Below are positions 1 to 5,058 of a DNA stretch of 8,971 nt, piece after piece. Position 1 is the stretch's first letter; every line of letters starts with the position of its first letter. The position numbers and the translations under genes were made by a program. Origin of the DNA: Deltaproteobacteria bacterium (GTDB lineage: Bacteria > Desulfobacterota > Desulfobaccia > Desulfobaccales > 0-14-0-80-60-11); NCBI GenBank assembly GCA_019308625.1, contig JAFDHU010000032.1, positions 1 to 8,971 on the forward strand, written 5' to 3'. The notes under the pieces are model-generated. The model worked only from the letters and a program-made list of their open reading frames with translations, did no database searches and was not told the origin of the DNA.

Positions 1-69
1 CCTTCCCCGGGCCAAGTCGGAGAGTTCCTCCACCAGGGGCCAATCCTGCAGCAGGCCCCTCAGTCCCAC
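1..69 (-). CDS. Start of overlapping -1 frame after the chaperone (partial)
   Basis: A frame open to the left edge begins at GTG 69 and reads (V/M)GLRGLLQDWPLVEELSDLA and on, 23 visible codons. It overlaps the last codons of the chaperone-like gene in the -1 frame. A stop in this frame at 103-105 bounds it upstream, and no ATG is present. Either it starts at this GTG, which has GGGGGGAAG upstream, or it is joined to the chaperone by -1 frameshifting, as with lambda G and G-T. Its sequence (acidic-hydrophobic helix after a short link) would suit the T-type domain, but too little is visible to say. Confidence 0.45.
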   Translation of the reverse strand, partial: MGLRGLLQDWPLVEELSDLARGR

Positions 70-443
70 TCCGCTTCCCCCCGGCCCACCACCCGCAGGC
101 CTTCAAACACCTGCTGGGCCAGATAAGACACCAGATCCGGGGCGTACCGGATAATCTGGTCCTGCCAGTCAGGATGCCGCTCCGGGTCCAGGGGAACCAG
201 CTCACCGTCTTCCCGGATAAGGAAGTCCCCGGGTTCAAAACCCAACAGGATTTCCCGCCCGAATTTCAGGCGGGTCTCCCCCAGGCGGAAACGGCGTTCG
301 CCCCCGTCAATCTGATAGGCCGAAAGCTGGTAGGCCACCCGCTCCTCGGAAGTGGGCCGCCGGTAATACAGAGTAATCACCGACCCGGACACCGGATCTT
401 GAACCGCCAATGCGTGCCGCTCTTCCCCTAGTATCCTGGCCAT
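60..443 (-). CDS. Probable tail assembly chaperone
   Basis: This 127-residue soluble protein directly follows the tail tube gene, the position of tail assembly chaperones (lambda gpG type) that hold the tape measure protein while the tube is polymerised. It starts MARILGEERHALAVQDPVSG, has ITLYYRRPTSEERVAYQLSA (about 23-42), FGREILLGFEPGDF, and ends in an acidic segment GRGEAEWD. The size, the mixed N-terminal beta and C-terminal helical look (YAPDLVSYLAQQVFEGLRVV) and the following -1 overlapping frame fit the chaperone pattern. I do not recognise a specific family from sequence, so the call rests on position and architecture. ATG at 443 has a weak ribosome binding site (GGGCAG). The stop TGA lies at 60-62, ten bases past a six-G run. 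Confidence 0.55.
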   Translation of the reverse strand: MARILGEERHALAVQDPVSGSVITLYYRRPTSEERVAYQLSAYQIDGGERRFRLGETRLKFGREILLGFEPGDFLIREDGELVPLDPERHPDWQDQIIRYAPDLVSYLAQQVFEGLRVVGRGEAEWD

Positions 444-527
444 TTCAACTGCCCGTTATGCCGCTTGTGTTGGTTTGCTCTGAACCAGACCGGATAGGGC
501 GTCAAGCTGCGGCCGCCTGCCGCGGGA
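444..527 (-). other. 84-base gap between tube and chaperone-like genes
   Basis: No open frame of note is seen. A short TGGTT/AACCA inverted repeat (471-475 and 483-487) could form a 5-base stem without a T tract, too weak to call a terminator. A NotI-type GCGGCCGC palindrome lies at about 509-516. No strong ribosome binding site precedes the ATG at 443. Confidence 0.4.
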
Positions 528-1823
528 TTACGCCGCGTAGCTGCTCACCTGATTCTGGACGTAGGCTACCACCGAGCCGTAGGTATCGTCCTCCAGGATC
601 GCCAACTGCACTTCCTCCGCTACCCGCCGCTGGGCCACCCGCACCGGGGCGGCCAGCACCGCCACCTTGGGGAATACCAGCTCCACTTGGTAATGCAGAC
701 CGGGCTCCATTTCCGGCCCCACCGCTTTGACATACAGGGCCAGATACTCATTTTCCTTCAGGTGGCGGGCCAGCAGGAAGTCCCGGAAGTCCCGGTCCAG
801 CTCCAGCTTCTGCTCCCGACCGGCGCGAAAGGCCCGGTTGGCGTAATCCCCCCCCGCTCCCGGGGTGCGTTCCAGGCTCAGGTGGTTGCGGAAGTTCCAC
901 ACCAGCTTGCGCAGCTCCGCCCCCAGGGTGTAGCCTCCCAGGAACTCGCTGCCGTTCCAGCGCCCCCCCAGGTTCACGGTGAACTGGCTCACCTTGAGGG
1001 GCGGCTCCTCCACTCGGGCGGGAAAGGACATCCAGTCACTTTCCACGGGCAGGTAATACACCCGATAGGTGGTGGTCTCTCCGGTCTCCCCGGGCGGGGT
1101 GATGGTGATGACCGCTGGCACGGTGTTCGACACCTCCAGGTAATTCACTTCCTCCCAGGCCTGGGTGGCGGGATTGAGTACCTGCACTGCCTGCACGTTG
1201 CTCAGTCTTTCCGCGGCATCGGCCCCCGCCACCCCGTTGGCCGTCAGGGTCAGGCTGCCGGCATTAAAGGCCGCGGCTATCTCCTCCATCTCGGTGTTGT
1301 CGCTGATTTTGCCCGTGCCCTTGATGGCTCCGTGGATTTTGGCCCAGCCGTCCCGGGCCAGCTCCACCCGCACCTGGTCCACAAAACAAGAAGCAAAGCG
1401 GCGCTTCATCACCTGCTTGCCGAGGCGCATGGCCGCGGTGAACGACGGATTGGACCGGGCCGTGTCCACCTCCCCGGACCGGGGCCGGATGGTATGGCGG
1501 AAGCTGCTCCCTCCCAGGGCGCTGGTTTCCACCTCCCCCAGAGCGTAGGCCAGCAAGAAGGCGAAATGCTGGGGCTGGGCCCGGGGAAAAGACAAGGTGC
1601 CGGAGACCGCCCCGCCCAGAGCATACAGCCGGTCGGCTTCCTCCTTGCCGGTCAGCTCGTCCCGGTTGGCCGCCTTCAGAGCCCGATAGCTGAGCACGGT
1701 GTTCAGGTCCACGAGCATGGCGGTATCCAGGGCTTGCTCCACATTCAAGGCCGTCTCCTGAAAATTCGCCGACACCGCCAGGAGATTGTGACTGGCCAAA
1801 AAATTCCGGATGGACCTGGTCAT
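528..1823 (-). CDS. Probable phage tail tube (major tail) protein
   Basis: At 431 residues this appears to be the subunit that polymerises into the tail tube. The N-terminal third carries the pattern of siphovirus-type tube proteins: EQALDTAMLVDLNTV (about 29-43), RDELTGKEEADRLY (54-67), then GAVSGTLSFPRAQPQHFAFL (71-90) running into LAYALG, and FRHTIRP (108-114). Strands such as VKVSQFTVNLGGRWNG-type motifs follow near the middle (KVSQFTVNLGGRWNGSEFL), and the C-terminal strand YQVELVFPKVAVL fits the same fold. A beta-rich stretch around 183-265, rich in Thr, Val and Pro (VITITPPGETGETTTYRVYY), looks like an inserted or appended Ig-like domain. Length is also close to tail sheath proteins, but sheath features were not recognised. 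ATG at 1823 was chosen over TTG at 1841 because of the GAAGGAG site. It is followed by a chaperone-sized gene, as expected for a tube protein. Confidence 0.68.
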   Translation of the reverse strand: MTRSIRNFLASHNLLAVSANFQETALNVEQALDTAMLVDLNTVLSYRALKAANRDELTGKEEADRLYALGGAVSGTLSFPRAQPQHFAFLLAYALGEVETSALGGSSFRHTIRPRSGEVDTARSNPSFTAAMRLGKQVMKRRFASCFVDQVRVELARDGWAKIHGAIKGTGKISDNTEMEEIAAAFNAGSLTLTANGVAGADAAERLSNVQAVQVLNPATQAWEEVNYLEVSNTVPAVITITPPGETGETTTYRVYYLPVESDWMSFPARVEEPPLKVSQFTVNLGGRWNGSEFLGGYTLGAELRKLVWNFRNHLSLERTPGAGGDYANRAFRAGREQKLELDRDFRDFLLARHLKENEYLALYVKAVGPEMEPGLHYQVELVFPKVAVLAAPVRVAQRRVAEEVQLAILEDDTYGSVVAYVQNQVSSYAA

Positions 1824-1925
1824 CTGACTCTGCTCCTTCAAAGGCCGGTTTCTGGTTCACTCCAGGAAAAGTGCCGATCTCCCCTGGACTCAACCCAAAA
1901 TTGAAAATTGGAAACCAAAACCATA
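1824..1925 (-). other. 102-base AT-rich leader before the tail tube gene
   Basis: This is the longest gap between genes here. It holds an AT-rich tract with CAATTTT twice in a row (minus strand), an inverted repeat TCCAGG (1861-1866) and CCTGGA (1883-1888) with a 16-base loop, and the GAAGGAG ribosome binding site at 1833-1839. No open frame of its own is convincing. Its length and composition mark it as the border between the head/neck and tail blocks. Confidence 0.45.
1833..1839 (-). promoter_or_regulatory. Ribosome binding site setting the tail tube start
   Basis: The minus strand reads GAAGGAG, nine bases before ATG at 1823. An in-frame TTG at 1841 overlaps this site and would need a signal further upstream that is not there. 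The ATG is therefore preferred, shortening the protein by six residues. Confidence 0.7.
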
Positions 1926-1929
1926 TCAA
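1900..1929 (-). promoter_or_regulatory. Weak candidate promoter for the tail genes
   Basis: In the only clearly AT-rich gap of the window the minus strand offers TTGATA (1924-1929, one mismatch to the sigma-70 -35 box) and TTCAAT (1900-1905, four of six matches to -10) with an 18-base spacer. It lies at the end of the gp37-like gene, upstream of the tail tube gene. A weak match in AT-rich DNA is expected by chance fairly often, and Mu-type late transcription normally depends on a phage activator. Confidence 0.2.
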
Positions 1930-2366
1930 AAATCCTGCACCCAGGCGGTGCGGAAACGGACTTCATAGACGGCATATTCCCTGGGGGCCGGTAAGGATTC
2001 CTCCCGGACTAGGGCCAGGGGCTGTACGGCCAGCCCCAGGTCCTGGTGCCACAGGGCCTGGCGCACGCTCGCCAGCAGGTCGTAGACGCCGCCTTCCTCC
2101 CGCCGGGCGGCGGCCTCCCCCCTGAGGGCGCGGCCAACCACCACCACGTTCAGTTCCAGAATCAGGTCATACGAGGACAGCCCCACCGGCTCCGCCCGGC
2201 CTTCGGCTAACTCCACCAGCACCGCCGGCAGCCGCCAGCCCGCCCGCCGCAGGTCCTCCCGCCAGTGGCCCTGACAAGTTTTCAGGGTCTTGACGGCATC
2301 GCCCAGCCGGGCCTGCAGGGCTGCCAGCACCGCGTCCTCCACCGTCCTCCGGGAATACTCACTCAT
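1926..2366 (-). CDS. Mu gp37-like tail completion/connector protein (DUF1834)
   Basis: This 146-residue protein fits the DUF1834 (Mu gp37/K) family, thought to act in tail completion or head-tail joining. Family-like features are the N-terminal helix RRTVEDAVLAALQARLGD, LRRAGWRLPAVLVELAEGR with the Pro-Ala-Val-Leu-Val strand (about 40-58), the strand LILELNVVVVGRAL, a helix GVYDLLASVRQALWHQDLGL (about 93-112), and the terminal strand YAVYEVRFRTAWVQDF. ATG at 2366 has only a weak GGGGCGG upstream and probably depends on ribosomes leaving the gp36-like gene. In Mu the next genes would be gp38 and the tail sheath; here the next gene is a probable tail tube protein. Confidence 0.87.
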   Translation of the reverse strand: MSEYSRRTVEDAVLAALQARLGDAVKTLKTCQGHWREDLRRAGWRLPAVLVELAEGRAEPVGLSSYDLILELNVVVVGRALRGEAAARREEGGVYDLLASVRQALWHQDLGLAVQPLALVREESLPAPREYAVYEVRFRTAWVQDF

Positions 2367-2381
2367 GGTCTTGCCGCCCCG

Positions 2382-2792
2382 TTACCAATCTTTGAGGGTG
2401 GTTCGGGAAAACACCCGGGTCTCGCTCTTAAGCTCCCCCACCTCTCCGGTGCCGCCGCCTGCCCCCTCCAGACCCAGCCGGCCAGCGGCTACCGCCTCCA
2501 GAAAAGCCCGGGCCGCTTCGTATTTTTCCCGCCGCACCGCCGGGATCACGCTGCGGCGGGAGTAGAGATGGTAGATGGCCATATCCACCGACAGGGCCTT
2601 GAGGCGGGGCGGCACCGGCGTCACCGGTACGCTGTAGCGGCCGCCGAGATAGGTATCAATCTCGGCATCCGCCCGGGCGATGGCCTCCTCCACCACCAGC
2701 TCATTCGGCATATCACCGGAGTCCGCCGTCAACTCTGTCAGCTCCTCCGGGGAGATCATGTTCAACAGGTCGCTTGGGGAACAATACGCCAT
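2382..2792 (-). CDS. Mu gp36-like head-tail connector protein (DUF1320)
   Basis: This 136-residue protein matches the DUF1320 family, of which Mu gp36 (J) is a member. These act at the neck, joining the filled head to the tail. It starts MAYCSPSDLLNMISPEEL, has the typical helix VVEEAIARADAEIDTYLGGR (about 33-52) with the conserved YLGGRY, then VPPRLKALSVDMAIYHLYSR (about 60-79), and a helix REKYEAARAFLEAVAAGRL. The C-terminal tail ends FSRTTLKDW, a form frequent in the family. ATG at 2792 has GAGGT eight bases upstream. It is followed after 15 bases by the gp37-like gene, the same order as in Mu. Confidence 0.93.
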   Translation of the reverse strand: MAYCSPSDLLNMISPEELTELTADSGDMPNELVVEEAIARADAEIDTYLGGRYSVPVTPVPPRLKALSVDMAIYHLYSRRSVIPAVRREKYEAARAFLEAVAAGRLGLEGAGGGTGEVGELKSETRVFSRTTLKDW

Positions 2793-2837
2793 GGCTGCTT
2801 ACCTCACAGGTAGGCCCGGCTTGGCTGACCCGCCTAC

Positions 2838-3101
2838 CTACCGCACCACCCGGCCGTCCGGGCTATGGCTGTGGCTGTTCACTGCGCCCCACAGGGCGTC
2901 CTTCTCCCTGTGGAACTCCTCCTTGTGCACGTAGCGCTCGGCCAGTTGCCGCTGGCATTCGCAGCACATCCGCAGCATTTCATCCAGCTTCTTTTCCACC
3001 CGGGAGAACATGCGCCACATCAGAAAGCCGCTGATCCCGGCAAATATACTGAGCAGCGCCACCAGCGTCCCGGTGTGTTCCGCCAGGTCCTGGTAGTTCA
3101 T
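2838..3101 (-). CDS. 87-residue membrane-anchored coiled-coil phage protein
   Basis: The protein begins MNYQDLAEHTG, has one hydrophobic segment (about residues 11-31, GTLVALLSIFAGISGFLMW), then a charged helix with RVEKKLDEMLRMCCECQRQL and the ERYVHKEEFHREK region. A short N-terminal membrane anchor plus coiled coil with a YV(R/H)K-E/D-E/D-F segment is common in small phage proteins often annotated as hypothetical or lysis-associated. The frame is open further upstream to an ATG at 3179, but that has no ribosome binding site and would overlap the whole C-terminal half of the 56-residue gene. The ATG at 3101 follows that gene's stop by seven bases and is preferred, although its own ribosome binding site is weak, which suggests translational coupling. 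A holin, antiholin or inner spanin role is possible but not shown. Confidence 0.68.
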   Translation of the reverse strand: MNYQDLAEHTGTLVALLSIFAGISGFLMWRMFSRVEKKLDEMLRMCCECQRQLAERYVHKEEFHREKDALWGAVNSHSHSPDGRVVR

Positions 3102-3108
3102 GGGGCTT

Positions 3109-3279
3109 TCAGGATTTGGACACCCCGGCTCGCAGGGCCGCCAGCCCCAGCGATCCCAAAAGTCCCAGGAGGAGTTCATATTGCTGGGGATCCAGCCATC
3201 CCATGCCCCGGGCGAAGGTCATCAGGGCCATGAGCGCCGCGGTGATGTAGGTCTTTTTTCCCTCCAGCCTCATTTTCAT
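3109..3279 (-). CDS. 56-residue protein with two hydrophobic segments, holin-like
   Basis: This short gene reads MKMRLEGKKTYITAALMALM at its start and GLAALRAGVSKS at its end. It has two hydrophobic stretches (about residues 11-25 and 34-50) separated by a short loop with Gly-Trp-Leu-Asp, and basic residues at both ends, as in small phage holin-like or inner-membrane proteins. The basic EGKKTYITA start is familiar from many small phage membrane proteins. ATG at 3279 has a strong GGGAGGGGAAAGG leader, better than any signal of the overlapping downstream frame. A second ATG two codons later (3273) is the alternative start. Stop TGA at 3109-3111 lies seven bases before the next gene's ATG. Together with that next gene it may form a membrane pair; holin function is a guess from size and topology alone. 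Confidence 0.72.
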   Translation of the reverse strand: MKMRLEGKKTYITAALMALMTFARGMGWLDPQQYELLLGLLGSLGLAALRAGVSKS

Positions 3280-3317
3280 CCTTTCCCCTCCCGGCTTGGC
3301 CCGTCATCAGTGCCTCA

Positions 3318-3665
3318 TCAGTAGAAGTAGGTCACCTGCAGCTTGGTCTCCGTGGCCTCCAGGCGGATGGCCCGGAACTGTGAAATGGCCTGCAGGCCCA
3401 GGATCAGCAGCGCATCGCCGTCTGTCAGGATATGGCCCACCGTGGAGGTGGGGGGCCCGTTCACCGGCGTGTCCAGCCGGAACCGGATGGTCCCCCCCTC
3501 CAGGGAAATCAGCACTGCCTGGGCCGTCATGCCGGCATAGGGGCCGGAGGAGGGATTGACCTTGCCCCGGGAGAAATACGTGGGCGTATCCCCCACCGTA
3601 ACCACCTCATAGTTTCCCGGCACGCTGTCGTTGGTCTGCAGGACATAACCGCCGAACCAACCCAT
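3318..3665 (-). CDS. Small beta-rich phage structural protein, role unknown
   Basis: This 115-residue protein follows the major capsid gene. It has no membrane segment and looks mainly beta: TYFSRGKVNPSSGPYAG, then AQAVLISLEGGTIRFRLD, a Gly/Pro-rich turn (NGPPTSTVGHILTDGD), and a closing strand pair FRAIRLEATETKLQVTYFY. From memory, small proteins with this IRFRLDG...GH.L..GD...RAIR....LQVTY pattern are frequent beside phage capsid genes and are usually left as hypothetical. Head decoration, head fibre or head-tail joining roles are all possible. ATG at 3665 lies behind GGGAGGTAAC, with a second GGAG a few bases further upstream. Function is not assigned; the gene itself is well supported by position, start signal and composition. 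Confidence 0.72.
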   Translation of the reverse strand: MGWFGGYVLQTNDSVPGNYEVVTVGDTPTYFSRGKVNPSSGPYAGMTAQAVLISLEGGTIRFRLDTPVNGPPTSTVGHILTDGDALLILGLQAISQFRAIRLEATETKLQVTYFY

Positions 3666-3685
3666 GTTACCTCCCGCTCCTGGCT

Positions 3686-3709
3686 GGGGGCGTGCGGCTG
3701 CTCACCCCC
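3686..3709 (-). other. Possible stem-loop after the capsid gene
   Basis: On the plus strand GGGG plus GTG (3687-3694, with one bulged C at 3691) can pair with CACCCCC (3703-3709) around an 8-base loop. It lies in the 55-base gap just after the capsid stop. There is no T tract after it in the transcription direction, so a classical terminator is unlikely. It could protect the capsid mRNA from 3' decay or reduce read-through into the lower-demand genes. Both ideas are inference. Confidence 0.3.
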
Positions 3710-3720
3710 GGCCGTCTTTA

Positions 3721-4617
3721 TCAGGCCAGCTCCGGCACCACCAGCAAATCCGCGGTGCCCTGCCAGATATTGGACTTGGAGCCGCCCGCCGAGGGATCAC
3801 CGATGATGAACTGGGCGTTCAGGATCTCCCGGGCCTTGGATTCCAGAATGGGCGGCACCACCAGCAGATTGGGCCGCACCCCCAGCGGCGCGCCTTCGGC
3901 ATTGGTCAGGGACATCATGGCCGTCCGGGCTGCGGCATAATTGGTGGCGTTCAGGTCCTGGGTGGAACAGTAGGCCAACTGCCACAGGCCATAGCCAGCG
4001 GCCCCGCGGTAGTCCACCCCGTACCGGAACTTCTTGCGCATAAACACATGTTCGTCATCCGGCCGGTCCATCCGCACCAGTTGCACCCCTCGACGCAGTT
4101 GAAAGATAAACGGCCTGATGGCCCGGGAAGTGTCCAGCAAATACCAGGCCGTCTCTATGCCCGGATCATAGTTGGACACCGTGCCGGATCCTACGGGATG
4201 GGCTGTGTCAAAAAAGTTCTTGCCGTCATAGCACACCGTGGCGGCACCCTCCTTGAGCAGTTGGGCAATCAGTTTCTCCGGGTGCTTCTTGGCCTCCTGG
4301 GCCATGGCTGCCACGATGGGGTTGTAGAGCCCCAGTTGGTCGTCTTCAATGTCATTGCGCTCAATTTCAATGGTGGCCTCCCAGTCCTTGGTCTCGATCT
4401 GGTAGGCCTTGGGCTCCAGGGAGTTCACCTGTCGGTCCCCGATCCACTCCCGCACCATGGGAAAGTCCAGCAGAAATTTGTAGTCCATGGTGCGAGTGTT
4501 GGCCGGCACCGTCATGGCCACCCGCTCGTACCAGGTCTCCGTTTCCTGGAAGGCGTTGTTGAACACCGCGGTGAAGGCCGTATAGACCTGCGCCAAGGAT
4601 TCGGCATTGATGACCAT
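3721..4617 (-). CDS. Mu gpT-like major capsid protein
   Basis: This is the main shell protein of the head, a HK97-fold protein of the Mu gpT family. The 298-residue length is typical. Recognisable blocks are the start VINAESLAQVYTAFTAVFNNAF (read from residue 2), TWYERVAMTVPA (28-39), DFPMVREWIGDRQV (51-64), YQIETKDWEATIEIERNDIE (72-91), and CYDGKNFFDTAHPVG (129-143). Near the C-terminus GVRPNLLVVPP and a helix LESKAREIL precede LLVVPELA, the usual ending of the family. It begins with ATG at 4617 behind a strong AGGAGGAG site. Position after protease and decoration genes is canonical for Mu-like head modules. I see nothing missing or broken in it. Confidence 0.95.
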   Translation of the reverse strand: MVINAESLAQVYTAFTAVFNNAFQETETWYERVAMTVPANTRTMDYKFLLDFPMVREWIGDRQVNSLEPKAYQIETKDWEATIEIERNDIEDDQLGLYNPIVAAMAQEAKKHPEKLIAQLLKEGAATVCYDGKNFFDTAHPVGSGTVSNYDPGIETAWYLLDTSRAIRPFIFQLRRGVQLVRMDRPDDEHVFMRKKFRYGVDYRGAAGYGLWQLAYCSTQDLNATNYAAARTAMMSLTNAEGAPLGVRPNLLVVPPILESKAREILNAQFIIGDPSAGGSKSNIWQGTADLLVVPELA

Positions 4618-4624
4618 CTGACGT

Positions 4625-4632
4625 CTCCTCCT
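4625..4632 (-). promoter_or_regulatory. Strong ribosome binding site of the major capsid gene
   Basis: The minus strand reads AGGAGGAG immediately after the TAA of the upstream gene, seven bases before the capsid ATG at 4617. The stop codon plus this site reads TAAAGGAGGAG. A near-consensus site fits the high yield needed for a major capsid protein and suggests re-initiation by ribosomes finishing the decoration protein. Confidence 0.7.
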
Positions 4633-5040
4633 TTACCTGCTGATATCAATCCAGCCTTTGGTGTCGGTCACGTACTTCACCAGTACCCCGGCCTTGATGC
4701 TGTTGGTGGTTCCGGCCGCGTCATCAAAGGTGTTGTCGTCCTTGATGTACATGGGATCCCCCACCATGGCCTGGGTGATGCTGTCTGCGTTGAACTCAAA
4801 CACCCCGGTCCGTCTGAGCCGCACCACCTTGGCGCCGTCGGCCCCGCCGGTGTTGTCCACCTGCTCCAGCGCCACCCCCAAAAACTTCAGGCCTGCCTCA
4901 TCCGCTGCCGGAACCGCGTACCCCTGGGTATTGGCGCATACCAGGCTGCCGGCATAAATTTTGGTGGCCGCCGCCACGGGAAACTCCAGCTCAATCCCTT
5001 CCCGATAAGCTGTGGCCCTGTCCTGGGTTAAAGCTGCCAT
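4633..5040 (-). CDS. Probable capsid decoration protein (DUF2190-like)
   Basis: This 135-residue protein lies between the protease and major capsid genes, where Mu-like and lambda-like phages often encode a head-stabilising (decoration or cement) protein. Sequence features fit: EGIELEFPVAAATKIYAGSL near the N-terminus, then GLKFLGVALEQVDN, then VVRLRRTGVFEFNAD and a Gly-Asp-Pro turn (GDPMYIKDD), giving a beta-rich fold like proteins annotated DUF2190 or decoration protein. ATG at 5040 has a strong GGAGGAGG ribosome binding site about seven bases upstream, suggesting high expression. Its TAA abuts the ribosome binding site of the capsid gene, so the two are probably translated together at high level. 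The family call rests on recognition and position, and the exact role on the capsid surface is inferred. Confidence 0.75.
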   Translation of the reverse strand: MAALTQDRATAYREGIELEFPVAAATKIYAGSLVCANTQGYAVPAADEAGLKFLGVALEQVDNTGGADGAKVVRLRRTGVFEFNADSITQAMVGDPMYIKDDNTFDDAAGTTNSIKAGVLVKYVTDTKGWIDISR

Positions 5041-5058
5041 ATCTTTCCTCCTCCACCG

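Noticed and set aside
471..487. TGGTT/AACCA inverted repeat after the tail tube gene as a terminator
   Set aside because: Only five base pairs and no T-rich tract; a stop of transcription here would also cut off the rest of the tail genes.
528..1823. Tail sheath as the identity of the 431-residue protein
   Set aside because: Length is near that of sheaths, but the FPRAQPQHFAFLLAYALG and FRHTIRP patterns fit tube proteins and no sheath motif was recognised; kept as a lesser alternative.
687..1904. Long open frame on the plus strand opposite the tail tube gene
   Set aside because: Low-complexity Gly/His/Gln/Pro composition, no recognisable domain, fully opposite a better-supported gene.
1264..1929. 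Minus-strand frame overlapping the tail tube gene in another register
   Set aside because: Product is Gly/Arg/Pro-rich and unstructured, and it covers the tube gene, which has a good ribosome binding site and family-like motifs.
3102..3179. N-terminal extension of the 87-residue membrane protein from ATG 3179
   Set aside because: No ribosome binding site; the extra residues are the out-of-frame reading of the 56-residue gene's C-terminal half.
2815..3300. Shared 11-mer CCCGGCTTGGC at 2815-2825 and 3290-3300, both upstream of small genes
   Set aside because: Several 11-base matches are expected by chance in a window of this size, and it is not found before the other genes.
3664..5031. Long open frame on the plus strand (about 455 codons)
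   Set aside because: It lies opposite the capsid and decoration genes, which are recognised families. Its product is rich in Gly/His/Pro/Leu as expected for antisense of GC-rich codons, and no phage or other family is recognisable.
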